This document shows, piece by piece, positions 13,512 to 23,540 of a DNA stretch of 64,000 nucleotides. The notes beneath the pieces are model-generated. The model was not told the DNA's origin. It saw nothing but the letters and a program-made list of their open reading frames with translations, and ran no database searches. The position numbers were made by a program, and so were the translations under genes. Within the stretch, counting starts at the first letter, position 1; every line of letters begins with the position of its first letter. The stretch comes from Gyromitra esculenta (Eukaryota > Ascomycota > Pezizomycetes > Pezizales > Discinaceae), in assembly GCA_038503075.1 (NCBI GenBank), contig JBCAML010000007.1, forward strand, positions 1,178,001-1,242,000. The letters run 5' to 3'.

Positions 13512-13601
13512 TAATAGAGACTTTGCGCTTTTGAACTAGCCCTGGTTTTTGGCCAACCAGAAGCTAATCTGCACCAATCAAATTCCTAGAAATCGGAGCT
13601 G
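13512..13601. repeat. Dispersed repeat, copy 1
   Basis: Ninety bases align without gaps to 26543-26632 in the same orientation at 81/90 identity. Eight of the nine differences are transitions. In this copy GACTTTGCGC at 13519 is mirrored by GCGCAAAGTC at 13611-13620, suggesting a small terminal-inverted-repeat element of about 102 bases. The other copy lacks that right arm. Confidence 0.8.
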
Positions 13602-14611
13602 GATCTATTTGCGCAAAGTCTTTAATCTCGAGACTAACTCTAATCAACTAATCGCTGATCGAAACACAAGAGAGCTGATAAGATCGAAGGCATATGATGT
13701 CAAAGCCCTATGATATCCAGGGTTACTAAGCATCTCCTATAGGTTACACGCGGGAAGGGCTCAGGCAACCGAATTTCTTGAGCCTGAGAATTGGCGGAAG
13801 GGCTAGGATGCGACATAGATACGATAAAGATACGCCGGATGCTACCTTGCATTTTGACGTTGCCAAAAATCACATGCACAGAGACATTATAGTTCCCGAT
13901 CGAGTGACCTTTCATGGTGGAGAGTCCACACGTACTCAATTGGGGGTTGCTGTTTGTACGGTAAAATAATGCCTCCCCAAGACGAAAACTTAATGCACTT
14001 CAACGGGTATTTTGGGCTTGTACTACAGGAACTTTTAGAGTTTGGGCCTGGGAAATTAATATTCAGTGAAATTAATGCGAACAGGTGACTGTCCGAGTCT
14101 TGGTACCATATCAGGAATCAATGCGACCGATCGAACGATCGTCAATATAAAACTCGTGATAGCCAGTTTTGGGTCCCTTTAGGTTAGCTGTAGTAGTGCT
14201 CGAAGATGCTTTTGAGCTTTCTTTTGTTGTCAGAGCCCTTTCGACCTTCACTTGGCTTTATTATGTAGTCTTGTGTCTCCCCGCTTCTCAGAGGGGTGTC
14301 TGGCAATTAAATAACCGCTTTCTTCCCGCGCAACTGCAACTGAGATACTCCGGGGAAAATAAAATGGGGTAACAAGTTAAGTGGGGAAAAGGGTAAATGC
14401 TATGGAGCTAACCCGCAAACGATTCTATATTCCATGCTACTATTACTCATGGACTATCACTCGATCGTGGGGAGGTCTCAGTCGCCGGTCATGCATTGAA
14501 ACACTTTGGAAAAAGACAAATCTAGACTTTACCAGACTTTAGAGTGAAACAAAAGTATGTAGATACGTACCCGTATACTCTGTTGCGTATGCAGCCTATT
14601 TAGCCATGGTT

Positions 14612-14652
14612 TATCCATAAATATTTATGGATACATGTACCGCGCACGGTAC
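14612..14652. repeat. Cluster of three palindromes
   Basis: A perfect 22-base AT-rich palindrome (14612-14633, centre AAAT/ATTT) overlaps TACATGTA (14632-14639). That in turn overlaps GTACCG-CGCA-CGGTAC (14637-14652). The three lie end to end within 41 bases. Confidence 0.85.
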
Positions 14653-17109
14653 GTAGAAAAGGTCAAGAAATGCGATACTCCAGGGCTCGGATTACCACTG
14701 GCTCTCTGGAAACCTCGGTGGAGATTCTAGTAATAGTAATAGAATTGGCCGTGGGGGGGCACCGGGTTACAGACCCTGATTTCTTGACCTTTGTTTGCCA
14801 TACACATGTAGTCTGAGCTAATACTCTGGGCCCTAAAGGGATGGTACTATAGGCCTATGAGTATGGGTCTTGGTCCCGGAATTTCACGGAAAACCCTCGG
14901 CTGAAGCTTGGGGGCGCCGTTGTGCCCGCGGAGATGCTAGAGCTGACTGGAATTGGCAATGCAATTAATGACTTTTAGGAATAAAGTGCGACTAAGGATT
15001 AATAGATAATTTGCCGAAGAATCTAGAAGAGGGCCGGGCGAAAAATCAATAGCAAGCTTGTATAGCTATACTACCTGGAAGGGCTTCTGAGGTCATATCA
15101 CGCAACTTAGAGGCGGTATAATTGTAATTGGTAGAACCTGAGGCCGGTTATATATCCGAGCGAGCGTAAGCTTGGCAAATAGAGTTTGGCGTAGCCCCCA
15201 AATTTATTGCACACAGCACAGGTTTGCGAGTACGTCTTGGTGCTTGGCGTAAAGGTTTGAAAGTAACCTAGGAAACAGAAAAGAAGAATAACCTGTGGTG
15301 TTCAACGGGATGCTTAGGGGATCGAAAGAAAAGAGCAGATCGAGAATTCAAGTATGGTAGAGTACAGCATTGTTCCTTGTAGATCACGTAGTACCTTTCT
15401 TGGGTTGGGTTTCGGGTTCACCACCCGAAAACGTCATGTATAAAAATTCATAAACAGACTTGTAAGTAACTTAGCGAACATTGTAGCAACATGGAGGCAG
15501 TTTAATATTCGGCGAGGGGGTTGAGGGTATGATAAGGTCTTCTTTGATTTTGTCAATTTTGACCCTAGTACCCTTGGTTTGACAGCAGGTTTCTTCCCTT
15601 GAGTCCTTCACTACGGTCTGGAGCCTTAGATACCCATATCTTAAGTTTTATCTAGCCCACATTTCGTTCACACTCGTCTTTGGGCACTAACTCTAGAACC
15701 TCTTCATCCTTGAATACCAAGAGCTGATTCCATTAGCCGTAACCATTAACTGGGTAATGATCTTCTAAGGCGCAGGGTTTGGCTTGCCATCTAAGACCAC
15801 AACGCGTAAAATAAAGTCACGATTAGTAAAGAAAAGAACTAAATGGCGTATTCCTTGACATTTTCCTTTCCGAGCATCCGGCTCTTTGGAGTTGTATGAT
15901 CCTGCGGGCCAGTTGAACATTCGCGTGCTGTTGTCTCAGAGTGGCATGTCGCGCGCTAGATTATATAGGCGCTTTCGTTCACTCATCAATTATGCGGGAT
16001 GGAAGAGCTTGATACGTCTGAGGGTGGTCCTTTGGCGGTAAAGAAAGATTAACGAGACGGAGAAGAACTAAACACGATAAGAAAAGTTGAGCATACGGTT
16101 ATTTTTCGGAGGAGAGTGGGCTCACATATGCGTCTGAAGATATATATAGTGGAGACGAGTGCACAAGAAGTTCGGTGGGAAAAAAAACAAATAAGAAATA
16201 AAAAAAAGAGGGTACATGAAATCATCGATATCTTTTTATTAACCCGGACCAGTCCGAGAGATATCCTTTCCCCCCTGCAGAACGAAATGCGTTTCTGGAT
16301 CTTTCTCACAATAGGTGCTTTCTAAGCTGATGTTGCGATGGCGCTGATATATACCAAGACGCCCTGGGCGGCCTTTTAGACGCCGTGCCGGGCGATCGAC
16401 ACAGGCTTGTCCATATATAATATTTAGTAAACATCGTAACATGAATCTAAATAGCCTAGAGGAAGAGAAGTAATTACGGCCTCGAATTTGCGCGAATTGA
16501 TGAAACAATAGATAATCACAACGATAATGTCAATTAGAGGTGTCTCGAGCTCGAAGGCGCACGTGGGTGGGGGCTACGTTAGTGAAGTGGGTTATGATAG
16601 TGGGGATAGATATTTCTGTTGGTAACAAATAGGGTTTTTTTGTAGATGGGTGATATGAATGAGAAAAGCAAAGGAATTTAAGGTATGACTGCAGAAATTA
16701 CCCTAGAGGTAGCACAGATAAATTGCTCGTCATTGTTTTAACTTGTACGAATGATCTATTCCCAAATCAAGCCTTTAGAATTGCAGACACCTATATAATA
16801 GACGTTTGTAGTAAAGCCAGAATCTGAGAACATTAATTGCGTGTGTTATTCAGCCACTATGCGTAGAATTGTAGATCCGTAACTCCTTACCTTAACTAGC
16901 ACGCTTGTGTGAAGCTTCCCCAGGTGATTAAACTGTTCCTATATATCTCGAGCTTTGCAGTACATACGTATCCTCATGGTATTTATTTTCGTTGTTTGTG
17001 GGGTCGTAGCTGTGATGTTACCCTGATGGGCTTCACACTGGCGCAAATAACTAGAACTGTGTACCTGATGTCTGAAGGAAGGGGGAAAAGGAAGATGCTA
17101 GTAAAATAT

Positions 17110-17115
17110 AAAAAA
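17110..17115 (-). terminator. Pol III T-run of the minus-strand tRNA-Gly
   Basis: Six consecutive T on the coding strand, 12 bases after the tRNA 3' end. Confidence 0.7.
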
Positions 17116-17127
17116 TAATGTTTCTTC

Positions 17128-17211
17128 TGAATCAGCCGGGAATCGAACCCGGGTCGGGCGCAAATCATGTAATGATGGCAAGCGCCCGTGATACCCCTAC
17201 ACCACTGAATC
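17128..17211 (-). tRNA. tRNA-Gly(GCC) with 13-base intron
   Basis: The 84-base gene folds as a cloverleaf. The acceptor is GATTCAG/CTGATTC with discriminator A, the D-stem is GTG/CAC, and the anticodon stem is GGCGC/GCGCC. Loop U32 U33 GCC A37 is followed by a 13-base intron and U38; the T-arm is CCGGG-TTCGATT-CCCGG. The intron sits after position 37, the canonical eukaryotic site. The mature tRNA would be 71 bases plus CCA. The acceptor has a T3:T70 mismatch. A run of six T on the coding strand (17115-17110) is the likely Pol III terminator. It is identical over all 84 bases to 18182-18265. Confidence 0.9.
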
Positions 17212-18181
17212 ATGATGTTTGGCAAACGAAATGTTTATTTGAAACTTTGTTTTTGTTTGTGGTGTTTCCACGGTGCCCAGGTTATTGGTGCTTGCTCCAT
17301 GATGTGAGTTTTCGCTCGTGAGGCTCCGTAGCAGGATTTGCTGCGAATCATCCTTAAATTTAGGGATGTATACCCCCTCCAGTAAAATATCGAGGCTGAT
17401 ATGCGTTTAGCAATTCCCAAGCTTCCCACTAAACTAGCATCTCCTTTTCGATCTATCACTCAGCCTAGCCCTAGGTCCGATACATACGCCCGGACAGTCT
17501 TAATTCTTAGCCGAGAGCTCAGCTACCACACGTATATTTCCACAATATTTTCTAAGATATGAAAACGAAGATGCCCATAAAAGATACTAGGGAGTCATTT
17601 GGTTCAAGACCTGTCATATATATATATGTACCCGCGCCCGGGGTGACATAATATCGGAATATCACTATCAGCCCTATACGTGTGACTAATGATATATCCG
17701 ATTTCATAAGTGCGGCGATACATGTAGTAATACAATCGCGCATTCATAGCAATAATTCTTATCTAAATCAATTTTACAGCGTAGTGATATTACCGTACGC
17801 CGTTACGTGACTGGTAAACCCCATATATCGAACGAGAGATGTAGGTGTTACGTCCTCGGTGTGCTACCGGCCGGTACCGTCCCTTGCATCACCATTCACC
17901 ATTAACAAACAACCCTTTCGAATTCGGGACCTGCTTATAGTTATCTTCTCTAGAGTTTGTCAAGCTGATTGAATACCATCCCCACCGCGCGCAATAGCTC
18001 AAAGTTCTCGTTCCGGATTGAGCAAGCAAAGAATCATGTGAGATACTCACATATCGTCACTCGATCACAATTACACTATCTCCCATCAGCTCCCAAGCCC
18101 TTATCAAGTCCCAGATATGATCATAACATACAAAGCTAAGATTTAGCAGGTTATGTACTCGGAACTATCTAAGGTGGACAT
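17212..18181. other. Spacer between the two tRNA-Gly genes
   Basis: No gene supported. It contains a TACATGTA palindrome at 17719 and an AT-repeat near 17614-17630. Confidence 0.5.
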
Positions 18182-18265
18182 GATTCAGTGGTGTAGGGGT
18201 ATCACGGGCGCTTGCCATCATTACATGATTTGCGCCCGACCCGGGTTCGATTCCCGGCTGATTCA
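18182..18265 (+). tRNA. tRNA-Gly(GCC) with 13-base intron, second copy
   Basis: Identical over 84 bases to the minus-strand copy at 17128-17211, including the intron and the T3:T70 acceptor mismatch. Anticodon GCC occupies positions 34-36, with the intron after A37. The flanks differ apart from the bases immediately 5', so this is a dispersed duplicate rather than a large inverted duplication. T5 runs at 18279 and 18288 can terminate Pol III. Confidence 0.9.
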
Positions 18266-18615
18266 ATATAATCTGATATTTTTAATATTTTTCGCGTTAC
18301 GTGTAGAGACTTTCCATTCGCTGCATTTACTGGCGCAGAGGGCTGAGTGGACTGCAAACCGATTCAGTACCTCAGAGCTTCACTGATTGCCTATTTTGTT
18401 ATATTCACAGCAAAAATACCGCCGCAACTTATCACTCAATCGTCCAAGTGATGATACGTTGAAGCCCAGATTCAACACTGTAATGGCATTTTGACTAAAC
18501 CCACTTTATTTCATTTTATACAGAACCGAGTGATCAGCGGTGACCACAAAACTTATTCCACCAGTGGTATACTGTCTCTTATATACGTATCCACCCAAGC
18601 TGTGCGATCAATTAA
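18266..18615. other. Intergenic, tRNA to PPR gene 3' end
   Basis: AT-rich spacer of about 350 bases. Nothing is seen beyond the tRNA terminators and the 3' flank of the PPR gene. Confidence 0.5.
18279..18292 (+). terminator. Pol III T-runs of the plus-strand tRNA-Gly
   Basis: Two T5 runs lie 14 and 23 bases after the tRNA. Confidence 0.65.
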
Positions 18616-21013
18616 TCAATCATTCACCTTCCCAGACTTGATCAGCTCAGTCAACACAAGCCCATCGCCCAGTCTCTTCACTACATCCCAAAACTCCATT
18701 TCAGGACCCAGCACCCTGGCCTCCCTAGATCCCTTAACGATACCCCGAGCCAGCATATCATCCACAACCTCCTTCGCATCCATCAGTAACCCCCTCTGCC
18801 CCAGCGCCTTCAGCAGGCTCATGAAGCCGAGCAGTCCCATGCTCGCTGCACCCTTATGCATGCCCGCGATCGCCTCCTTCATCCTGCCCACCTCGCCCAG
18901 CACCGCGAAGCCCACCGCGATCTCCCTCCACGTGCGCCCATCCATCGTGATGCGCTTCTGCGACATCTCCTGCAGCAGCTGGTCGATCGAGCGCAGGTCC
19001 TTCTTGCGGAAGTAGTATTTCAGCAGGATGGTGTAGGTTGCGCGGGTCCCCGTCATGCCGCGCGACTCCATGATGAGCAGGATGTCGATGGCGGCGTCTT
19101 CGCGGCCCTGTTCGAGCAGGGCGCGGATGAGCGCGGTGTAAGTCCACGTGTTGATGGCGATGCCGGCGCCCTCGCAGTAGTCGAGCAGCGAGAGGACCGC
19201 GGCGAGGCTGGGCTTCGGGTTCGAGAACTTGTACATGCCGTCGAGCACGAGGGTGACGGTGCGCACGTCGGGGGAGATCCCGGCGGAGGACATCTGCCGG
19301 ATGAGGACGAGGGCCTCGTCGAATTTCTTGGCGTTGGTCTTCTGCTCCTTCATCAGCGAGACGAGCAGGGTGTTGTAGGTCGTGATGTCCTTCTTGATGC
19401 CGAGGCGGTCAGCGACGGCGAGGACCTGCGCGGCGGACTCAAAGTGCTTGTGTTTGAGCAGGCCGTCGAGCGCCGCGTTGATGGTTTCGAGAGCGGGGGT
19501 CAGGCCGGATTCTTGCATGGCGCGCAGGGACTCGAGCCCTTCCTTCACCTGGTTGACTTCGAGCTGGGCGTGGATGCGGACGGTCCAGCAGTGGCTGTCG
19601 GGGATGATGCCCGCCTTCAGCATCTTCTTCCAGAGCGGCAGGATCGCGGACTTGTCTTGCTGGTTGGCAAAGGACTTGATCAAGTGCGTCCATTCGATCA
19701 CGCCGGGGGTTATGCCGTCCTCTATCATGTCGTTCCAGACCTTGAAGGCCGCGGTCTGGGCGAGTCGGGGGGAGTTCCGCGAGTTGGAGAGGCTCATGAA
19801 GGCGCTGATGAAGGTGCTGTAGATGTGGGTCCCGAGCGGGAGGCTCGCTTTCGCCCGCATGCTGTCGTAGAGCTTCTCGATGGCCTCGTGGGTCGCGGAG
19901 GTGGCGAGCTCGGCGTGGATCAGCTGGCGCAGGGTGTGCCGGTTCGTGAAGAGCGTGTCGGCGGAGAAGCCGCGCATCAGCGAGAGGATGCGGGCCGTCA
20001 TGTCGACGGAGAAGTTGTAGTGGTCGAGAACCCGCTCGACATGGCGGAAGGCGGGGTATGGATGCTCCCGCAGCACGGATTCCAGCAGCGATATCGAGTC
20101 GGAGGCCATGCCCTTGTCGCGCAGCACGAGGAAGGTGGCAAAGTACGGGGTCGCCATGTCCAGGTCAAGGGAAACAAACTCGTCGATCTCAGACATCACT
20201 TCGCGCAGGTTCTTGGAATTGAAGGACACCGCGCTGTCGAACGCGGGGAGCATCTCGGTCGTGTTGGTGCCGTTCTTGAGCATCGCGATGAGGAGCATGG
20301 AGTAGTGTGCGGTCTGCAAGGCCCCAATCTTCCCAATCTGCTCCAGGAACTGCAGTGGCTTCGGGAGATCACTGTTCCGCTCATCGTCCGCAATGATAGC
20401 TTCCAGCATGCGGCCGAGGATGGGTTGCAGAGCTACATCCAGCGCGGTTTGGCCCAACGGCTCTTCGGACGCAGCAACACCGCTGCTGCTTTCCGGGGGG
20501 GACGAAGTAATTTTCGAAAAGTGCTGATACGCCGACAAGATATCGCCCGAGGCGAGGCTCTCCTTCAGCACGATTATATCGGAAGGTGCAATCCTGAAGG
20601 GCGGTGGTATTGGTGAAGGCTCAGTCTGTGGTGGATCAACATTCTGTGGTGGATCAGCATTCTCGTGGGCGAGAGTATCATCAACTTGCTGCGCAGCGAT
20701 TGTAGGAGCGTCCGGCTGCGCATTGGTGGGAGCATCTAGCTGCGCATTGGTGGAAGCATCTGGCTGCGCATTGGTGAGGCCGTCCTCAACTGCTGGTGTT
20801 GTTTCTGTAGACTGAGGCCTTCGGGCCCCGTACAGGAATTGTGCACGAATCGGACGAGCGAGCGGCAATGGAAGTCGCTGTGAGACTCGGACAAGCCGCA
20901 GACACGAACGGCATATTGAAGGAACACCCTGGGCGGAAAGGAGTTGGGATTAGCGAGAGAATTCAATTTCAAGAGGATTGGGGGAGCGGACCGACCCTCA
21001 GGACAGCAGACAT
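18616..21013 (-). CDS. Mitochondrial-type pentatricopeptide repeat (PPR) protein
   Basis: Exon 1 is 21013-20996 (MSAVLR) and exon 2 is 20928-18616, joined over a 67-base intron with a GCTAAT branch site; the protein has 776 residues. The single long frame lacks an ATG near its start, so the short first exon is needed. The joined N-terminus is Arg-rich without acidic residues, typical of a mitochondrial presequence. An Asn/Ala/Gln/Pro repeat follows (TNAQPDAPTNAQ-like units, about residues 50-80). From about residue 350 to 720 come PPR helices such as ATHEAIEKLYDSMRAKASLP, AAFKVWNDMIEDGITP, ILPLWKKMLKAGIIPD, TTYNTLLVSLMKEQ, ALVLIRQMSSAGISPD and DAAIDILLIMESRGMT. Such proteins bind organellar RNA to control processing or translation; the target is unknown. 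The coding region is notably GC-rich compared with its flanks. Confidence 0.85.
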
Positions 21014-22176
21014 GGCGGAAGGGATTGGAGATATCTTTGGTGGGGCAGAAAAGTGAAGATTTGGATGTTGGAGGGTCGGTGCTTACTAATCGGGCTGGGT
21101 CTTGCCTGCTATGATGGGAGTGAGTGAGAATTCGTGATAGTAGATAACTCAAACAGAGGGAGCATTTAGATATTCGTGAGTGCGAGTTAGCTGTGGAGTT
21201 ATTATTGGGGTTGATGTTGGTATGGTTGGTGGAGTGGGCGCTGCGGTGAGGATCGAGAGATGCACAATGGGCAAAGACAGAGATCTAGAGATGAGGCAGG
21301 CAAATAGCTGGAGATTACATCTAGTATTCGGTATCTGCCCTCTAAATACTGACATCTATCCAATGGGTGTCGATAATATATAGCTATAGCGATTTCAGTA
21401 GGAAAACAAGATGGCAATAGCTATGCAGTGGTGGGCAAACAGCTCTAAACACAACCCCGTAGCTATTCTATACGTATACAGATCCAACAGATGGTTTAGC
21501 CATAGAGCAAAACAAAGGTTCGTCTCTGCACGGTAATGTGCTTATATAAAACCACAGATGTGCTTATATATATAATTATAGATGGCTGTATTACAGAGAC
21601 TGTGTCTTTATGCCAGACTCGGGCACCACTGCAGTCACAGACTATTATGCCATATAATGCCCAGAGAGTTCTTCCTGATCCTCCTATTCTTCCTGATCCT
21701 TTTGTTCCTGATCTCTCTGCTCTAGTTCTACATAGCTATAGGCAGGCCTGGGTAGTATTACATCCTTGCACCACAGTTGATTTAGTCTAGATATGGCTTT
21801 CTAAACCCGTAGCTTGAAACCGCTCTGATCCCCAGTTCCAGCTTCGCCAATGCCAGAAAGCAGGGTGTTTTTGGCATTGTATTACTAGAAAATGCGGAAC
21901 AAGTTAGAAAAGCAGCAGTATTCCCTTTAAGAAATTTACCAATTTCACCTCCCTTTCCAGCACCACAGCTCCTCGATATAGACATAAACCCCACCCAGCA
22001 GTGTCCACTGAAAAGCATAGAAGCCATAATCCCTGGTTATCCAGCCCTAAATCAAATACCAGTGCATGCAGAATCCCATCCCTACATCTGCGACAAACCC
22101 CAAGATCCTCGCTAGGGTTAGGGTTCACCGCCAGCAGATAACCCGCTCCCAGCGCGTCTCTCCGCCATCTACAACA
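21014..22176. other. Divergent intergenic region, PPR and SWC5
   Basis: About 1.16 kb between two divergent start codons, so it carries both promoters. It is AT-rich in its middle (21370-21600) with TATAGCTATAG-like palindromes. A telomere-like motif lies close to the SWC5 start. Confidence 0.6.
22113..22125 (+). promoter_or_regulatory. Telobox-like TAGGGTTAGGGTT
   Basis: Two TTAGGG-type units lie 52 bases before the SWC5 ATG. In fungi such boxes in promoters are bound by Myb-type telomere-repeat factors; function here is inferred from position. Confidence 0.4.
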
Positions 22177-23130
22177 ATGTCTCCCCCCACCACTCCCGCC
22201 CTCCTCGAAGACGACCAGGACTACAACTCCGCCGAAGACGATGACTTTGACCCTACTGCTGCTGCCGTCACCGCTGCCCCCGACACCGACACCGACTCAG
22301 ATTCGGACTCGGGAGAGCCGCCGTCGTCGTCTCGCAAGAAGCGGAAACGCCGTGGATCAGATGAGTCTGCTGCGAGTCGAGGGGACGATTCTGGCGGCGA
22401 GGGAGGCTTCATCAAGACACGGGCGCAGCGAGCGAGAGAAGGCTATGAGAGACCGCGCCCAGCAGTGCTGGCCGGCGAGAGCACTGCGGACGTGGACGAG
22501 CTGTGGCGACAAATGAACTCGAAGCCAACAAAGCCCGTGTCTCCACCATCACCACCACAACCACAACCACAACCACAAACCCCATCAGAGACGGAAGGTG
22601 GAAAGGAGGATATCTCAAAAGATGATACTAAACCTGCTACTGCTACTGCTACTGCTACTGCTACTGCTACTGCTACTACTGCCGAGGGAGAAGAAACAAT
22701 CACCATTTCTAGAACTTACACGTTCGCTGGAACTGCACACACCGAGCTTAAGACTGTTCCGCGATCCTCCCAGGAGGCGCGTACGTATCTCGCCAACATC
22801 TCGTCCAACCCCTCTCACTCCGCTGCTGCTGCTGCTGCTGCTCTAGTAGGCTCTGCGCTCCCCCCGCGCCGGCCACCCCCGAAGAAGCGCGCGTCCGTGT
22901 TTGATGCGGCTGCTGCGGCGAGGAAGCCCGCGGCGCAGGCACCGGCGCAGAAGCTGAACACGCTGGAGAAGAGCCGGCTGGATTGGGCGGGGTTTGTGGA
23001 TAAAGAGGGGATTGGGGAGGAGCTCAAGAAACACACGAGGGGGGATAAGGCGTATCTGGACCGGCAGGCGTTCTTGGGGAGGGTGGAGGAGAATAGGGAC
23101 AGGGCGTGGAAGGAGGGGCAGAAGAAGTAG
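22177..23130 (+). CDS. swc5: SWC5, SWR1 chromatin-remodelling subunit (BCNT-C domain)
   Basis: Intronless, 317 residues. The start at 22177 (MSPPTTPALLEDDQDYNS) was chosen over the in-frame ATG at 22066 because the acidic LLEDDQDYNSAEDDDFDP motif begins fungal Swc5. Residues 1-60 are acidic and Ser/Asp-rich, followed by a basic KKRKRRGS stretch that may be a nuclear signal. The middle contains Pro/Gln and an (Ala-Thr)n tract encoded by a CTACTG repeat. The last 60 residues form the BCNT-C domain: LEKSRLDWAGFVDKEGI, EELKKHTRGDKAYLDRQAFL, RVEENRDRAWKEGQ. Swc5 is needed for the SWR1 complex to exchange H2A for H2A.Z in nucleosomes. It is divergent from the PPR gene, and the metallo-beta-lactamase gene follows 410 bases downstream. 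Confidence 0.9.
   Translation: MSPPTTPALLEDDQDYNSAEDDDFDPTAAAVTAAPDTDTDSDSDSGEPPSSSRKKRKRRGSDESAASRGDDSGGEGGFIKTRAQRAREGYERPRPAVLAGESTADVDELWRQMNSKPTKPVSPPSPPQPQPQPQTPSETEGGKEDISKDDTKPATATATATATATATTAEGEETITISRTYTFAGTAHTELKTVPRSSQEARTYLANISSNPSHSAAAAAAALVGSALPPRRPPPKKRASVFDAAAAARKPAAQAPAQKLNTLEKSRLDWAGFVDKEGIGEELKKHTRGDKAYLDRQAFLGRVEENRDRAWKEGQKK
22632..22679 (+). repeat. (CTACTG)n coding microsatellite in SWC5
   Basis: Tandem CTACTG units encode alternating Ala-Thr. The period is 6 bases, so length change would keep the frame. Confidence 0.9.
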
Positions 23131-23540
23131 TGAATGGCTGGTTTGGGATAATGCTTTGGGAGATATGGTCTGGGTTGGGGATTTCAGTGGATGGGTGTAT
23201 AAAGGGGATCTGCTCTTCCTCCCTGCTTAGGGTTCACTAGAAATTGGATGGATGGGATGTTTAATGTGGATGTAAAACGATATGGCACAGGATAATCAAT
23301 TCCCAATTCCAGAGGCCACGATATATTACTCGCCCCAAAGCTCTCCTGAGATAGTCCGTCCTAGAGAATGCAGACTCCCCAGAGACCATATCCAAGCCAT
23401 AAAACAGTTCTACAGCTTCCGGGAAAAAGCAAAACACCAAACAGAAAGCTACGCGATGATCATTACCTTGTACCACCACCACCCCTCACCCCCAGCAGAC
23501 CTCTATATCCCCCGCAATAAACTCCATAAAACACCCCCAA
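23131..23540. other. Spacer between SWC5 and the metallo-beta-lactamase gene
   Basis: 410 bases holding the SWC5 3' flank and the promoter and leader of the next gene. No further feature seen. Confidence 0.5.

Larger units (their letters stand above)
5857..17127. other. Gene-poor 11-kb stretch
   Basis: No gene, splice-coherent exon chain or transposase/reverse-transcriptase motif could be supported. Open frames are short and overlap on both strands. The stretch contains poly-A/T tracts, a GT-rich repeat, several perfect hairpins or palindromes (8500-8548, 9045-9089, 14612-14652) and one copy of a dispersed repeat (13512-13601), listed separately. Composition is near balanced, without long AT-rich isochore-like runs. 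Confidence 0.5.

Noticed and set aside
18856..20616. 586-codon open frame on the plus strand
   Set aside because: It is antisense to the PPR gene and exists because that gene is GC-rich and so lacks stops on the other strand. Its translation is Arg/Gly/Asp-rich with no motif.
22066..22176. Upstream in-frame ATG of SWC5
   Set aside because: The acidic N-terminal motif conserved in fungal Swc5 begins at 22177, and the extra residues overlap the telobox-containing leader.
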